Assembly: GCF_000002235.5 (NCBI RefSeq)
Contig: NW_022145607.1
Location: forward strand, 40,104,029 to 40,168,028
From: Strongylocentrotus purpuratus
Taxonomy: Eukaryota; Echinodermata; Echinoidea; Camarodonta; Strongylocentrotidae
Length of the DNA: 64,000 nucleotides
Direction of reading: 5' to 3'
In this document: positions 23,630 to 33,147 of the stretch, piece after piece
How positions within the stretch are numbered: position 1 is the stretch's first letter
How the letters are laid out: each line of letters begins with the position of its first letter
The notes under the pieces: generated by a model
Told to the model about the DNA's origin: nothing
Seen by the model: only the letters and a program-made list of their open reading frames with translations
The model's database searches: none
Made by a program: the position numbers and the translations under genes

Positions 23630-24227
23630 TTAAAGATAAAGCCAGGTGAGTTCTGGTCATGTGATTGCATTGTGAAAGAAACGTTGTGGAATCAATCAGA
23701 AAAGGTTGATCATCTAGCATGTAAGTATTGGTGTGTACAGCAAGGTTCTGGAATCATCAAAATGATCAGAAACTTGGCTCAGTCTTGGTAAAATAAAAAA
23801 CACTTTTAAAGGTAGGCTTTACTACTTCAGCAAGAAGGGATTAGACCGCCCAGCGAGCCAGCGAGGTCACTGTGACAGGTGGCTATCTCATTAACTCAGC
23901 TCTCATTTAACATAAGAAAAAAGAGGATCATGGGGGACCAACAGGCACCGATTGGGGAAGTTTTCTATATAGAGGGAGCAAGTAGCTACAAGTAGGACAA
24001 TGTGCCTTTAATACACTGAAAGATGTGGGACTACACAAACATGTGGCATAAAAATCTGTCCCGATTCTTATGCTGTTCCATGCCATATTTAGAATATGAA
24101 GGCATTTGAAGAGTCATGCTTTTCAAGATTTTTTTTTTTTATAAAAATCTTCCACACTTGCATAATAACAATAATAATGCTCACAAATTATTGTTCACCT
24201 CTTCCCAGAACCCAACCTTCTCTTTAA
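23630..24227. mobile_element. TTAA MITE, family T1, inserted in a LINE
   Basis: The ends are TTAAAGATAAAGCCAGGTGA and, at the right, the reverse complement of TTAAAGAGAAGGTTGGGTTC. Removing 594 bp and one TTAA restores GGTCTTAAACTCAATGAG, which encodes GLKLNE in the LINE frame. This fixes the target duplication as TTAA. A T2 MITE is nested inside. Confidence 0.9.
23806..24011. mobile_element. TTAA MITE, family T2, nested in T1
   Basis: The 206-bp copy lies between TTAA sites and shares AACATAAGAAAAAAGAGGAT and the GGATTAGACCGCCC end with the copies at 11598 and 16898. The T1 copy at 526 lacks it, so it arrived after the T1 insertion. Confidence 0.85.
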
Positions 24228-25547
24228 ACTCAATGAGGATGAAACTGAGGTCCTTCACTTTAAAAGTAAATTTAGACAATGTAAACAGATCGATACCATT
24301 TCATTTGGTAACACTGTCTGTAACACACTCTGCTGACTCAGCTCGAAACCTTGGAGTGAGACTTGATGAACATTTCACAACGTCAGCTCATGTGAATGAT
24401 CATATCTGCAAATCAGCATTATTTATTTTGCATAAGATTGGGCCAATTCGTCCCTTTCTTTCAAAGAGGTCCACATACCGGTAAAGACTTGTTCATGCTC
24501 ATGTACATGTAGTTTCTCAACTTGACTTCTGTAATGGTATCTTATATGGTCTTCCTGATAATGAAATTCAGAAGTTGCAAAGAATCCAGAAACTCTGCAG
24601 CAAGGTTGGTTACTCGCACTTGACTTCATGATCACATTAGCCCAGTTTTTAGAAAAAAACCATTGGCTTCCAACGAATTGATTTTAAGATTTTGACACAA
24701 GTGTCTTGTACATATGGAAGGATTACAGGCCCTGATTACTTACAACAATTGATAACAAAATATTGCCTGGCAAGAAACCTTCACTCTCAGTCAAAATCCT
24801 TGTTAGTTCCTCCCTCAATATCAACAAATTACTATGGCGCGAGATCCTTTCAACTGGCTGCTGCAGAGTTATGGAATAAATTACCTAGTCATCTTAAGCA
24901 GGTTGATACAGTAGAAAATTTCAAGTCTCTTAAAGACATATTTTTGTTTGTTTGTAAGAATAATACAATGTTATGGCAAGGTAGTTACCTGTATTCTTTC
25001 TCTTCTCTACCTCATGTCTGCTATTATCCCTTATTTTCTTTTTTCTCAGGGCATAGGGACTTTAATTTTTTCTATATGCGCTATATAAGAATGGTTTATT
25101 TATTACTCAGCCCCTATACAGTTTCTACCAAAATTGATTTGCACATGTCATTTACATACATGTATATGTAATCTTGAACATTCAGCATAAGTTTTGTAGG
25201 ATTCTATGAGAATTTATTTTCTATCATTTTACCAGAACTCAAGCCTATCTTTAATAATAGATACTTGCCAGAATTTGGAGAATAAAAACTAGGCACAAGG
25301 CCTCAACACAACACTTCAGCTCAAAAATTATAATTTTACATAACTCAATGAAATTGAAATTGACATCAACTTGAAGGGGATTTAATTACACATCATGCGA
25401 CTGGTGATTTGAGGTAAACTATTACTTAAAACTTAAGTTATTAAAACTCAAATTAATGGAGCCATGGACTTGAGGGACAAAACAGAGAGAGAAAGCCAAC
25501 AGTCATTGTAGTCAATATATACCCAGAAAGTGACGATTGTGACACAT

Positions 25548-25645
25548 CTTCCATGTTGTATCGTCGACTCAACCAGAGAAAGTACGCAATACCGCACATG
25601 CGTACTTTCTCTTCGCCATGTTGAGTCGACGATACAACATGGAAG
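25548..25645. mobile_element. 98-bp palindrome with perfect 26-bp outer arms
   Basis: CTTCCATGTTGTATCGTCGA and the following CTCAAC are mirrored exactly at the right. An inner arm AGAGAAAGTACGCA is mirrored by TGCGTACTTTCTCT. Overlapping frames are by-products of the symmetry. Confidence 0.8.
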
Positions 25646-25779
25646 AATCGTCGGGGTAGGACGAAGAATCACCTCCTTTTTCTCCATCGAAGACTTCTTT
25701 AAATTATAATACACCAGTTTACAGTTACAACAGTGGGATGCTCTGAAATGGGCACCATTTTAATAGACGGTAAACAAAC

Positions 25780-27576
25780 TAGGCCTGAGTCATCACGGGT
25801 TTTGCCGAACCCGGGTTTGACTTGAAAATTTCGGGCGGGGACCGGGTACCCGAAATTTTCACCACTGCACTGACACTAAAAATCGTGTGCATGCAGCGGC
25901 GGGAGTTAGACTAAGTTGCTGTTCTAATAATGCGACGGAAAAGACAGTTACTGCTTTCAAAACAATAAAATAATCAATGGAATTAAATTAAGATGCTTTA
26001 AAAAATAAATGGATATCGTTTCAGTTGACGGTAGGTGTTTTTATCGCTCTAAAATTGAGGCTGCAAGAAAGGAATCACGCTTCGTGGTACCGATCGGGTG
26101 CGTTCAGAAACGGAAGTGGAAATAGATCTATGACCCACTGAAGACAGAGCAAGAAAATGCCACACACAAGACTAAAATGTTGATCAGACTATTGTAATTA
26201 AATCGTAATACTAAAGGCATTAATTTAATTGTCAAAATATATCCACAACGTAATGGTTTACCCTTGATAGTTTGATGAAGGAAAATAAATTAAAGCTGTT
26301 GAAATATCATCGAAGTGCCTTTCGTTCGTTCTAAAAATGCGTGTATAACGGCAAGCAGAAGTTACGAGTCGAGCTTGATATGCACGTTTACATTCCTACA
26401 CCGTCATCCGACCTGATCGGAACAATAAGCATTAAACCAATTAAAAAACATCACGGATGACTTTAAGGGACTCCAATTCAACAAAATTATCGTAAAATAA
26501 TTATTTGCTTTGACAAATAATACTATAGATATTCATAATATCTTACAGAAATAATGATATTTCATTCATGAGCTACGTACTCGATATCGAGTTCAGCTAG
26601 CCATCATTTTGAAATGAGACGTATTTGTCATGCAGTAGACTGTAGAGGGCAGTATGCAGAAGAGAGAGGAAAAAGCGCGGGCCTGAGATCACGTGATATT
26701 CACGTGACTATTACGTGATTTTTTTTTTCCCCCTCTCTAGCTGCGAGCTGCCGCATTCTGCGCTGCATGCATGACAACTACGTCTCATTTCAAAATGATG
26801 GCTAGCTGAACTCGATATCGAGTACGTAGCTCATGAAATATCATTATTTCTGTAAGATATTATGAATATCTATAGTATTATTTGTCAAAGCAAATAATTA
26901 TTTTACGGTAATTTTGTTGAATTGGAGTCCCTTAAAGTCTTACGTGATGTTTTTTAATTGGTTTAATGCTTATTGTTCCGATCAGGTCGGATGACGGTGT
27001 AGGGATTTAAACGTGCATATCAAGCTTGACTCGTAACTTCTGCTTGCCGTTATACACGCATTTTTCAGAACGAACGAAAGGCACTTCGATGTTATTTCAA
27101 GAGCTTTAATTTATTTTCCTTCATCAAACTATCAAGGATAAACCATTACGTTGTGGATATATTTTGACAATTAAATTAATGCCTTTAGTATTACGATTTA
27201 ATTGCAATAGTCTGATCAATATTTTAGTCTTGTGTGTGGCATTTTCTTGCTCTGTCTTCAGTGGGTCATAGATTTATTTCCACTTCCGTTTCTGAACGCA
27301 CTCGATCGGTACCACGAAGCGTGATTTCTTTCTTGCAGCCTCAATTTTAGAGCGATAAAAACACCTACCGTCAACTGAAACAATATCCATTTATTTCTAA
27401 AGCATATTTATTTGATTATATTGAAATATAAGTTTGTGAATTCCATATTTTTAGTTCTATATTTCAAAATATCAGTGTGAAATTTAATTTTGAAAAACCC
27501 GAAACCCGAATACCAAAAACCGGGTTTCAGCTCGACGGTCGGGGCCCGGGCGGGGACCCGTTTTGACTCAGGCCTA
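25780..27576. mobile_element. hAT-type foldback element with arms of about 650 bp and a perfect 8-bp TSD
   Basis: The terminal TAGGCCTGAGTCA and TGACTCAGGCCTA are perfect. AAACAAAC flanks both sides, at 25772-25779 and 27577-27584. From about 26010 to 26640 and 26775 to 27400 the arms are long reverse complements with few mismatches, separated by a unique loop of about 130 bp containing CACGTGA words. The outer 200 bp carry CCCGGG/ACCCG-rich ends. There is no transposase frame. An 8-bp duplication is the hallmark of hAT transposition; the superfamily call rests on that. Confidence 0.88.
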
Positions 27577-27599
27577 AAACAAACCACTGCCCTCTAGAG

Positions 27600-27778
27600 T
27601 CAGTTCACGCGTAAATTAAGACGGCGGCCATGCAAATATGATGTGAGCGCACACAGCGCAGCTCGCAGGCAGTGACGCAACAACATGCGCATCTGAAAAC
27701 ATTGATGACACTGCCTGCGCTGTGCGCTCACATCATATTTGCATGGGCGCTATCTTAATTTACGCATAAACCACTGAC
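27600..27778. mobile_element. Palindromic MITE with CGTAAATTAAGA arms
   Basis: CGTAAATTAAGACGGCGGCC, then ATGCAAATATGATGTGAGCG and CACAGCGCAG, are mirrored around AACAACATGCGCATCTGAAA. The ends read TCAGT and ACTGA. The arms repeat the TAAATTAA(G/A)A word of the enclosing element. Confidence 0.75.
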
Positions 27779-28359
27779 CTCTAGATCTAGAGGTCAATGG
27801 TTTGTTTACCCGTAAATTAAAATGGTGCCCATTAAAAAGGCCATAGGCCTAACTCACGAAGCAAATATATCGTTTATCCATGTACAATGAGTTTACGAGC
27901 ACCCATTGGGTGATCAATCTAGCAAAAAAAATCCCAAGTAACGCCCCCGGGCGCTGATCCAATCAGAAAATTGATGCGTAAATCAGCTTGACCTTAGTTT
28001 GACTTGGGCGGCTACTTTGCTCTTCCGTTCGGGCTTACGATCGACTCCTCGGTTTTCCGAACGATTCCTCGGTTAGGTTTTCGGGTTTCGGATAATACCG
28101 GCAAGTTTAATGACCGTGGGAAAGCGAGCCAAGTTATGCGCATTGCGGCATGATTTGAGTTCATGGAAAGTTCAACTGCGCGTGCTTCGCCAGCTCAAGG
28201 AACGCAGTCTAGTCATTGGTGTTATAATTAGCATTGGCGAAATGAAAATCATAATCTAATGGAGGAGATTAATTATGTGCAATATTAATTGTCATGATGA
28301 TTGGCACAGCAGGTTCTTCCATTCATTCATATTTTGATGTTGCATGTACTTTTATCCTT

Positions 28360-28620
28360 CCTCTCACTCTCTCATCCCTTTTCTCTATCTGAACTTGCTA
28401 CTTTCAGATTTTCCTTTTCTTCTTCAGTTCTGGTCTTTCCTCTCTATTTCTATTTCACTCCCACCCCCTGTCTCTCTGTCTGTATCTCTCTCTCTCTCTC
28501 TCTCTCTCTTTGCTCTCTCTGCCTCTTCCTCTTCCTCTTTCTCCCTTCGTCTCTCCTTCATCCCCTCTGTTTCTCTCTCACACTTTCTGTCCCTCCCTCC
28601 TCCTCTCCACCTCTTTTCTC
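28360..28620. repeat. (CT)n low-complexity tract
   Basis: Pyrimidine-rich sequence with CTCTCTCTCT cores; long frames here are artefacts. The preceding 27840-28300 is CpG-bearing unique sequence with a CCAATCAG box near 27959, and no exon could be shown there. Confidence 0.75.
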
Positions 28621-28929
28621 TTATGATGATGTTTTACAGTACAACATTCTATAATTATATGTTATTTTTATCATATTTTGTGGGTTGCACAGGAGCAGGG
28701 TCCATGTCCCGCAACCTGGGTGTCATGATTTCTTGAAGCCATGATAGCTGATGCTCCTACATGTATGTAAATACATACATGTATTAATACATTTAAATAT
28801 CAATTTACCAATTAAAATGGAAAACAAGTTCATAAACATTAGACACGATTGTCGTAATGAGCTGTGCTGCTCATAATTAGGAAATGTATTAGTTGTACAA
28901 AGCAAAAGAGATGACTCAATGAGTGCGGA

Positions 28930-29771
28930 CAGGCGCGGATCCAGGGCGAACGGACTTTGCCGCCCCCCCCCCCCCTCCCCCGCAAAAAGAGAGAGAGAGA
29001 GAGAGAAAGAAGGGAAAGAGGAGAGAAAGGGAAAGAAAGAAGAGGAAGAAGAAAAGAAAAAGGGGAAAGGAGATCGGGCGGCAAAAGGGCCTTGCCTCCC
29101 AGCTGTTACCTCCCCCTCCCCCCCCCCCCATCACAAAATAAGAGAGAAGGAAGGAAAGGGAAAGGAAAAAGAGGAGGGAAAGGAAAAAGAGGAGATAAAG
29201 GGAAAGAAAAAAAGAGAAAGAAGATAGTTAAGGTGTAGATTGGGGGGGGCACTGTCGCACTGATGGGGGGGGGGGGTTGGGCTTGGGGAAGGGGGTGACA
29301 GATGCCCCCAAAATATAATTCAAACGTGGTTTATTTCTAATTCGATACCGGTGATTTACAAATATTACTAAAATGACATGATTTTCCTAGATTTTTTTAT
29401 GAGTGTTGGGAAATGGCAAATTCCTAAATAAGGAAAAAAGAATAGTGACCTGCCTTTGTCACAAAATAATGAGGAGTCAAAATGTGCTCATCTGACCGTA
29501 ATTAAAAGCCTATATTCCCTGAGCTTCTGTGTGCTCCTCCCCTTGACCCCCGCCGGGGCTTCGACCCTAGACCCCACGCTAATTTACGTTACGTTGATCG
29601 TTTCTACCCCCCCCCCCTCAAAAAACAAAAAACAAAAAAAACACCAACAACAACATCAACAATAACACGTTTTTGCTCATTTCGCCACTGCTGGGTCACC
29701 ATTACATACCAATATTTGGCTTGCATAATTTCAAATCCCCCCCCCCCTAAGAAATTCTGGATCCGCGCCTG
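28930..29771. mobile_element. hAT-type non-autonomous element
   Basis: CAGGCGCGGATCCAG and its exact inverse are the ends. The flanks AGTGCGGA and AGTGTGGA match at 7 of 8 positions, fitting an 8-bp hAT duplication. The interior is poly-C followed by GA-rich tracts, poly-G, and a unique AT-rich portion. It has no coding capacity. A second left end of the family is at 60819. Confidence 0.85.
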
Positions 29772-29784
29772 AGTGTGGAGGTAT

Positions 29785-30262
29785 ATGTATGTATTGATTG
29801 ATTGAGTTTTATTCGACAAGCTTCGAACATACAACATTATACAATAATAACAAATCAACAAGTCAGCTTGAACAGGATAACCCACGAGAGCTTATTTCCA
29901 GTGGGGTCCCTTACAGACATATATAAAATTAATAAGTAAAAATAGTCATATTTACAGACAGATAAGAAAAATAAAAGAATTACCTTTTAAAGATAATAAT
30001 AATAACATTAAACTGATGATAGAAATGATAATAAGTACAAGAAGAAAAGGAAGAAGGAGAAGAAGAAAAAGAGGAGGAGGAAGAAGAAGAAAATAATGAT
30101 GAATTAGTAGAATTTCTATAACGTACGAAAACATAAATATATACAAAATGAAAAAGTATGAACCGGCAGAAGAATACAAATTTCAATCACATGTCATTCA
30201 CTTCTCCGACTGTCAAGTATTAGGTTTTCCTTTAATTTCCTCTTAAAATGAGCATAGTTTTT
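29785..30262 (-). mobile_element. 5'-truncated LINE copy (3'UTR only)
   Basis: On the minus strand it ends in an AATAAAACTCAATCAATCAA tail. It matches 33148-33660, the 3'UTR of the LINE at 33148-36390, including the GAAGAAGAAG-rich part and GGGACCCCACTGGAAATAAG. Only this 3' end was copied. Confidence 0.8.
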
Positions 30263-30299
30263 TTTTTGAGCTTTGAAAATTGACATCCAACACAAGGCC

Positions 30300-31025
30300 C
30301 CCCCCCCCCCCCCGCTCTCTCTCTTTCTCTCTCCTTCTCTCTTTCTCTCTAATTATTTATCTCAATGTCATACCCCCTTTCCATCACATCTCACTCTGAT
30401 CTAATATGAAATTGGACTGAACAGGAAAAGAATGACCGCATCAAAGATGTATGCACTTACATAAGTTATACATTTAATGATACCCTCCGACATCTCTGAA
30501 TAACATATTTGAATACATAGAGTAGAATAGAATAGAAATGGTTCTTATTAGAAAGATCATCGCAGCCAATGGCTGAATTGCGATCCATTTCACAAACATA
30601 CAATTGCAATTTAAATTGAAATAACACAAAATATGACATAAATCAAAAATCAAACATAGACCCCCGATAGGCATTTAAAAAGTCATTGATCAAATTCAAA
30701 TTTTTGTTAAATAAAAGACAGAGAAAGAGAGAGGTGTAGAGGAGGGAGAGTTGGAGTGATGATAAAGAGAGAGAAAGAGAGGAAGAGAGGAAGAGAGAAA
30801 AAGAGAGAGAGAGAGAAGGGGGGACGAAAGAGTGAGACGGAAAGAGAGAGAGATATATATATACATTTATGAATATAATAAGCGATGACTGAAAGCATAA
30901 CATTGATAATAATATGATACTACACATACAAAAAAGAAATATTAAAAAAATAATTACCAAAAAAAAAAAGCTGCCCCCAACCCCACTAATTTTTTTTTAC
31001 CCCCCCCCCCCCCCCCAAAAAAAAA
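30300..31025. repeat. Low-complexity block (poly-C, CT, GA)
   Basis: It holds a C run at about 30297-30313 followed by (CT)n, a (GA)n stretch at 30718-30852, and poly-A, poly-T and poly-C runs at 30959-31024. No gene was found. Confidence 0.7.
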
Positions 31026-31232
31026 TGCAACATTGTTACTGAAAATAATTTGGGAAACTCAATTATATAATACTGTCAAACGATCAAAATCCTCTCAAGA
31101 TTTAACCATTTTTATCAAATTTGTCAGTTTTGTTAGCAAGTATACTAACCTGCCTCTCATTTATGAAACTATTACTGATATGTTATTTTATTGTCATATT
31201 ACAACTTTCCATTTCGGACTTGTATTTGCATT

Positions 31233-31312
31233 TATTTATTTGACAGAGTGCTTTAATTATTTGACAGAGTGCTTTAATTATTTGACAAAGTGCTTATTAT
31301 TTGACAAAGAAA
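31233..31312. repeat. Short tandem repeat TTATTTGACAGAGTGC(TTTAA)
   Basis: Four imperfect units of TTATTTGACA(G/A)AGTGC-type sequence, about 20-25 bp each. Confidence 0.75.
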
Positions 31313-31420
31313 TTAATGTAGGAATGGAGACCACCAAATCTCGGTTGAGCACCCTTCGGAGCTTAGTTAGTTCCTGGTGTGTTTTTACAAAACGCCGAAA
31401 TCATATTGCCGTTTCCCCCA

Positions 31421-31475
31421 GGCCAGGCAATTTCCCCCAGGCCAGGCAGTTTCCCCCAAGCCAGGCCGCGCAAAC
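31421..31475. repeat. Three-unit repeat TTTCCCCCAGGCCAGGCA
   Basis: TTTCCCCCAGGCCAGGCA is repeated three times with single changes. A frame of about 110 codons crosses it and continues to 31723, but I recognise no protein and do not call it coding. Confidence 0.75.
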
Positions 31476-31969
31476 GCGTAACCATGGAAATACTACGAAC
31501 GCTGACCACAACCAGTTCAAAGTACAACATAGACGCAGTCACAATCAGACGTAAACACGGCGAACGATTTCATACGACACTCAGCTGTATGGTTCGGAAT
31601 TATTACCGAACAAAGGAAGCAAACTTCGGCTCTGACGCCCTAGCTGTCAATCATACAAAAATGGATACCAAAAACACTGAAATTTCAGGCTTTAAACAGG
31701 TGACGCACTTTACACATAGGTGACGCACACATGGCGTTCCATACACATGCAAACGAAACGTGAACGGACATTTCAGGAAAAGAATCAAGTTTGTACCTTA
31801 AATATGACTTTTTTGATAATTTTTCTTAGTTAAGTAAGACTTATACTTAAGTGAAATACTTAAGTGAAATACTTAAGTGAAAAAATCATTAAAAATAGAG
31901 GGTTTGACTGAAATATCACAATTTTGGTATTGAAAAAAACGGAAAATAGTATGCTCTCTCGTCGCACTC

Positions 31970-32115
31970 AAATTTGTAACGTTAAGCGAATGGCGGGTCT
32001 TTTACATCCAATCAGAAGGAACAAGAACGTTGATTCGTGGGCGGGGCGCGGGCGGGTAATTCAAATGAGGCGGAGACCGATTAAACGTAACTGCGCAAGC
32101 GCTAAATGTAAGGAA
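31970..32115. promoter_or_regulatory. Candidate GC-rich promoter
   Basis: Within about 130 bp lie ATCCAATCAG (a CCAAT box), GGGCGGGGCGCGGGCGGG (GC boxes) and CTGCGCAAGCGC, close to an NRF1 site. This combination is typical of housekeeping promoters and stands out from AT-rich surroundings. It could serve the short plus-strand ORF at 32291, or the missing first exon of the minus-strand AGPAT gene 11 kb away. Both links are inference. Confidence 0.4.
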
Positions 32116-32290
32116 TATTGCTTCGTGTAACTGTTAGACTCTAAGTCTAACCGTAAACTAACTTTTAGTTTATTTCAAGTGGCCAGCCAGATGCCCAAGA
32201 GGAGTCGAGCAACCTAGTTTTTTAGTAAGTCAAAATTGTAATTACTCCCTTTGCATATTTTGAGATAATGTCACCCAACCCGCTGTTTGA

Positions 32291-32458
32291 ATGTTTTCCG
32301 ATGCACCCGCTGAAGCTCCGACGACTTCGGCATCGGCGTCGGAGCTTCCTGGAGTTAGCTCCACGGCAGAGGCAGCCGCCTGGAATATTCCGACTCCCGC
32401 CTCACGAGAAATTCAAACACCCACAATTCTGTACACTCCAGTAGGTCTAGTCCACTAG
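32291..32458 (+). CDS. Hypothetical 55-codon ORF downstream of the candidate promoter
   Basis: An ATG directly preceded in frame by TGA opens 55 codons of Ala/Ser/Thr/Pro-rich composition (MFSDAPAEAPTTSASASELP at the start). It ends TAG. Its GC-rich codons differ from nearby sequence, and it lies about 200 bp beyond the CCAAT/GC/NRF1 cluster. It could be a short first coding exon or a chance frame. I recognise no homologue and no clear donor site. Confidence 0.2.
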   Translation: MFSDAPAEAPTTSASASELPGVSSTAEAAAWNIPTPASREIQTPTILYTPVGLVH

Positions 32459-32744
32459 AGTCTAGTAGAGTTATAGATCAAACTTGAGATGTTATACTTC
32501 AGGCAGTATAACCCTAGCTCCTATGAAAATTAACAGAACAATTTAAATATAGAATTATAAGCAAAGATTTGTATAAATAAAGTTTAGGCAGAAATTACCT
32601 GGCACATTCGGCTGCTACACTGTAGTATTGTAATCGTGCGTACATATAACCATACACATGTTTCCGATAGTGCGCCCTCAATTGACTTAAGTATAGTCGA
32701 GTAGTTGCGTCGATCGAGCTAGGCCACTGAACTCATACACCGTA

Positions 32745-33125
32745 TAGTATCAAGTATCAAGTATCAAGTTTATTTGTCTTCCAGAAAACACATGTGACAA
32801 AATATAATAGAGTATAATCATAACAGTACAATGTAGAACAAAGGAAGACGAGGAGACCTTGGTTCAAGCACAGCTTGTTAAGTTAAGGCCCCCTCATATG
32901 ATGTGACAAATTATTTATGAATACAACAACAAAGTATGGAATATATAAAACTATTTAAAAAATACTCTCAGAGAACAACTACCCAACGTTGCATCTAATA
33001 TGATCTAATATGGACAAACCCAAGCCAACACCAAGTCGAGACATCAATGAGTTATTGCTCTCTGAGTGCAGAGGTCAAGTAGGAATATATGGTATATGTA
33101 GTATGTACAGATGAGAAAGAAGAAG
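32745..33125 (-). mobile_element. LINE 3' end with (ACTTGAT)n tail
   Basis: On the minus strand the sequence terminates in three ACTTGAT units after AAATAAACTTGAT. Tandem 7-mer 3' tails of this kind are typical of CR1-group LINEs. It belongs to a different family from the adjacent LINE, whose tail is TCAA-type. Confidence 0.6.
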
Positions 33126-33147
33126 AAAAAAGAAAAGGGATAAAGGG

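Larger units (their letters stand above)
23515..25110 (+). pseudogene. CR1/L2-type LINE reverse transcriptase, 3' part, split by a MITE
   Basis: A frame reading DTQVYVLF...NWLTHNGLK stops at 23630 and resumes at 24228 with LNEDETEVLHF, the invariant continuation in CR1/L2 reverse transcriptases. It continues through NLGVRLDEH, SQLDFCNGILYGLP and an RSFQLAAAELWNKLP C-terminus, with several frame changes. It ends at GCGCTATATAAGAATGG before TTTATTTATTA. It is 5' truncated and dead. The 598-bp interruption is exactly a T1 MITE with its TTAA duplication. Confidence 0.8.
25747..27833. mobile_element. Outer inverted-repeat element carrying nested insertions
   Basis: AATGGGCACCATTTTAAT followed by ACGGTAAACAAAC at the left is mirrored at the right by GTTTGTTTACCCGTAAATT and AAAATGGTGCCCATT. 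Without the hAT element (25780-27576) and the palindrome at 27600-27778, the host element would be a short palindrome containing CACTGxCCTCTAGA. The AAACCACTGACCTCTAG and TTAATTTACG words recur in the inner palindrome, so the layers belong to one family. Confidence 0.75.

Noticed and set aside
31379-31723. 114-codon plus-strand frame
   Set aside because: It begins in a short tandem repeat, has no recognisable domain, and overlaps another frame of similar length.
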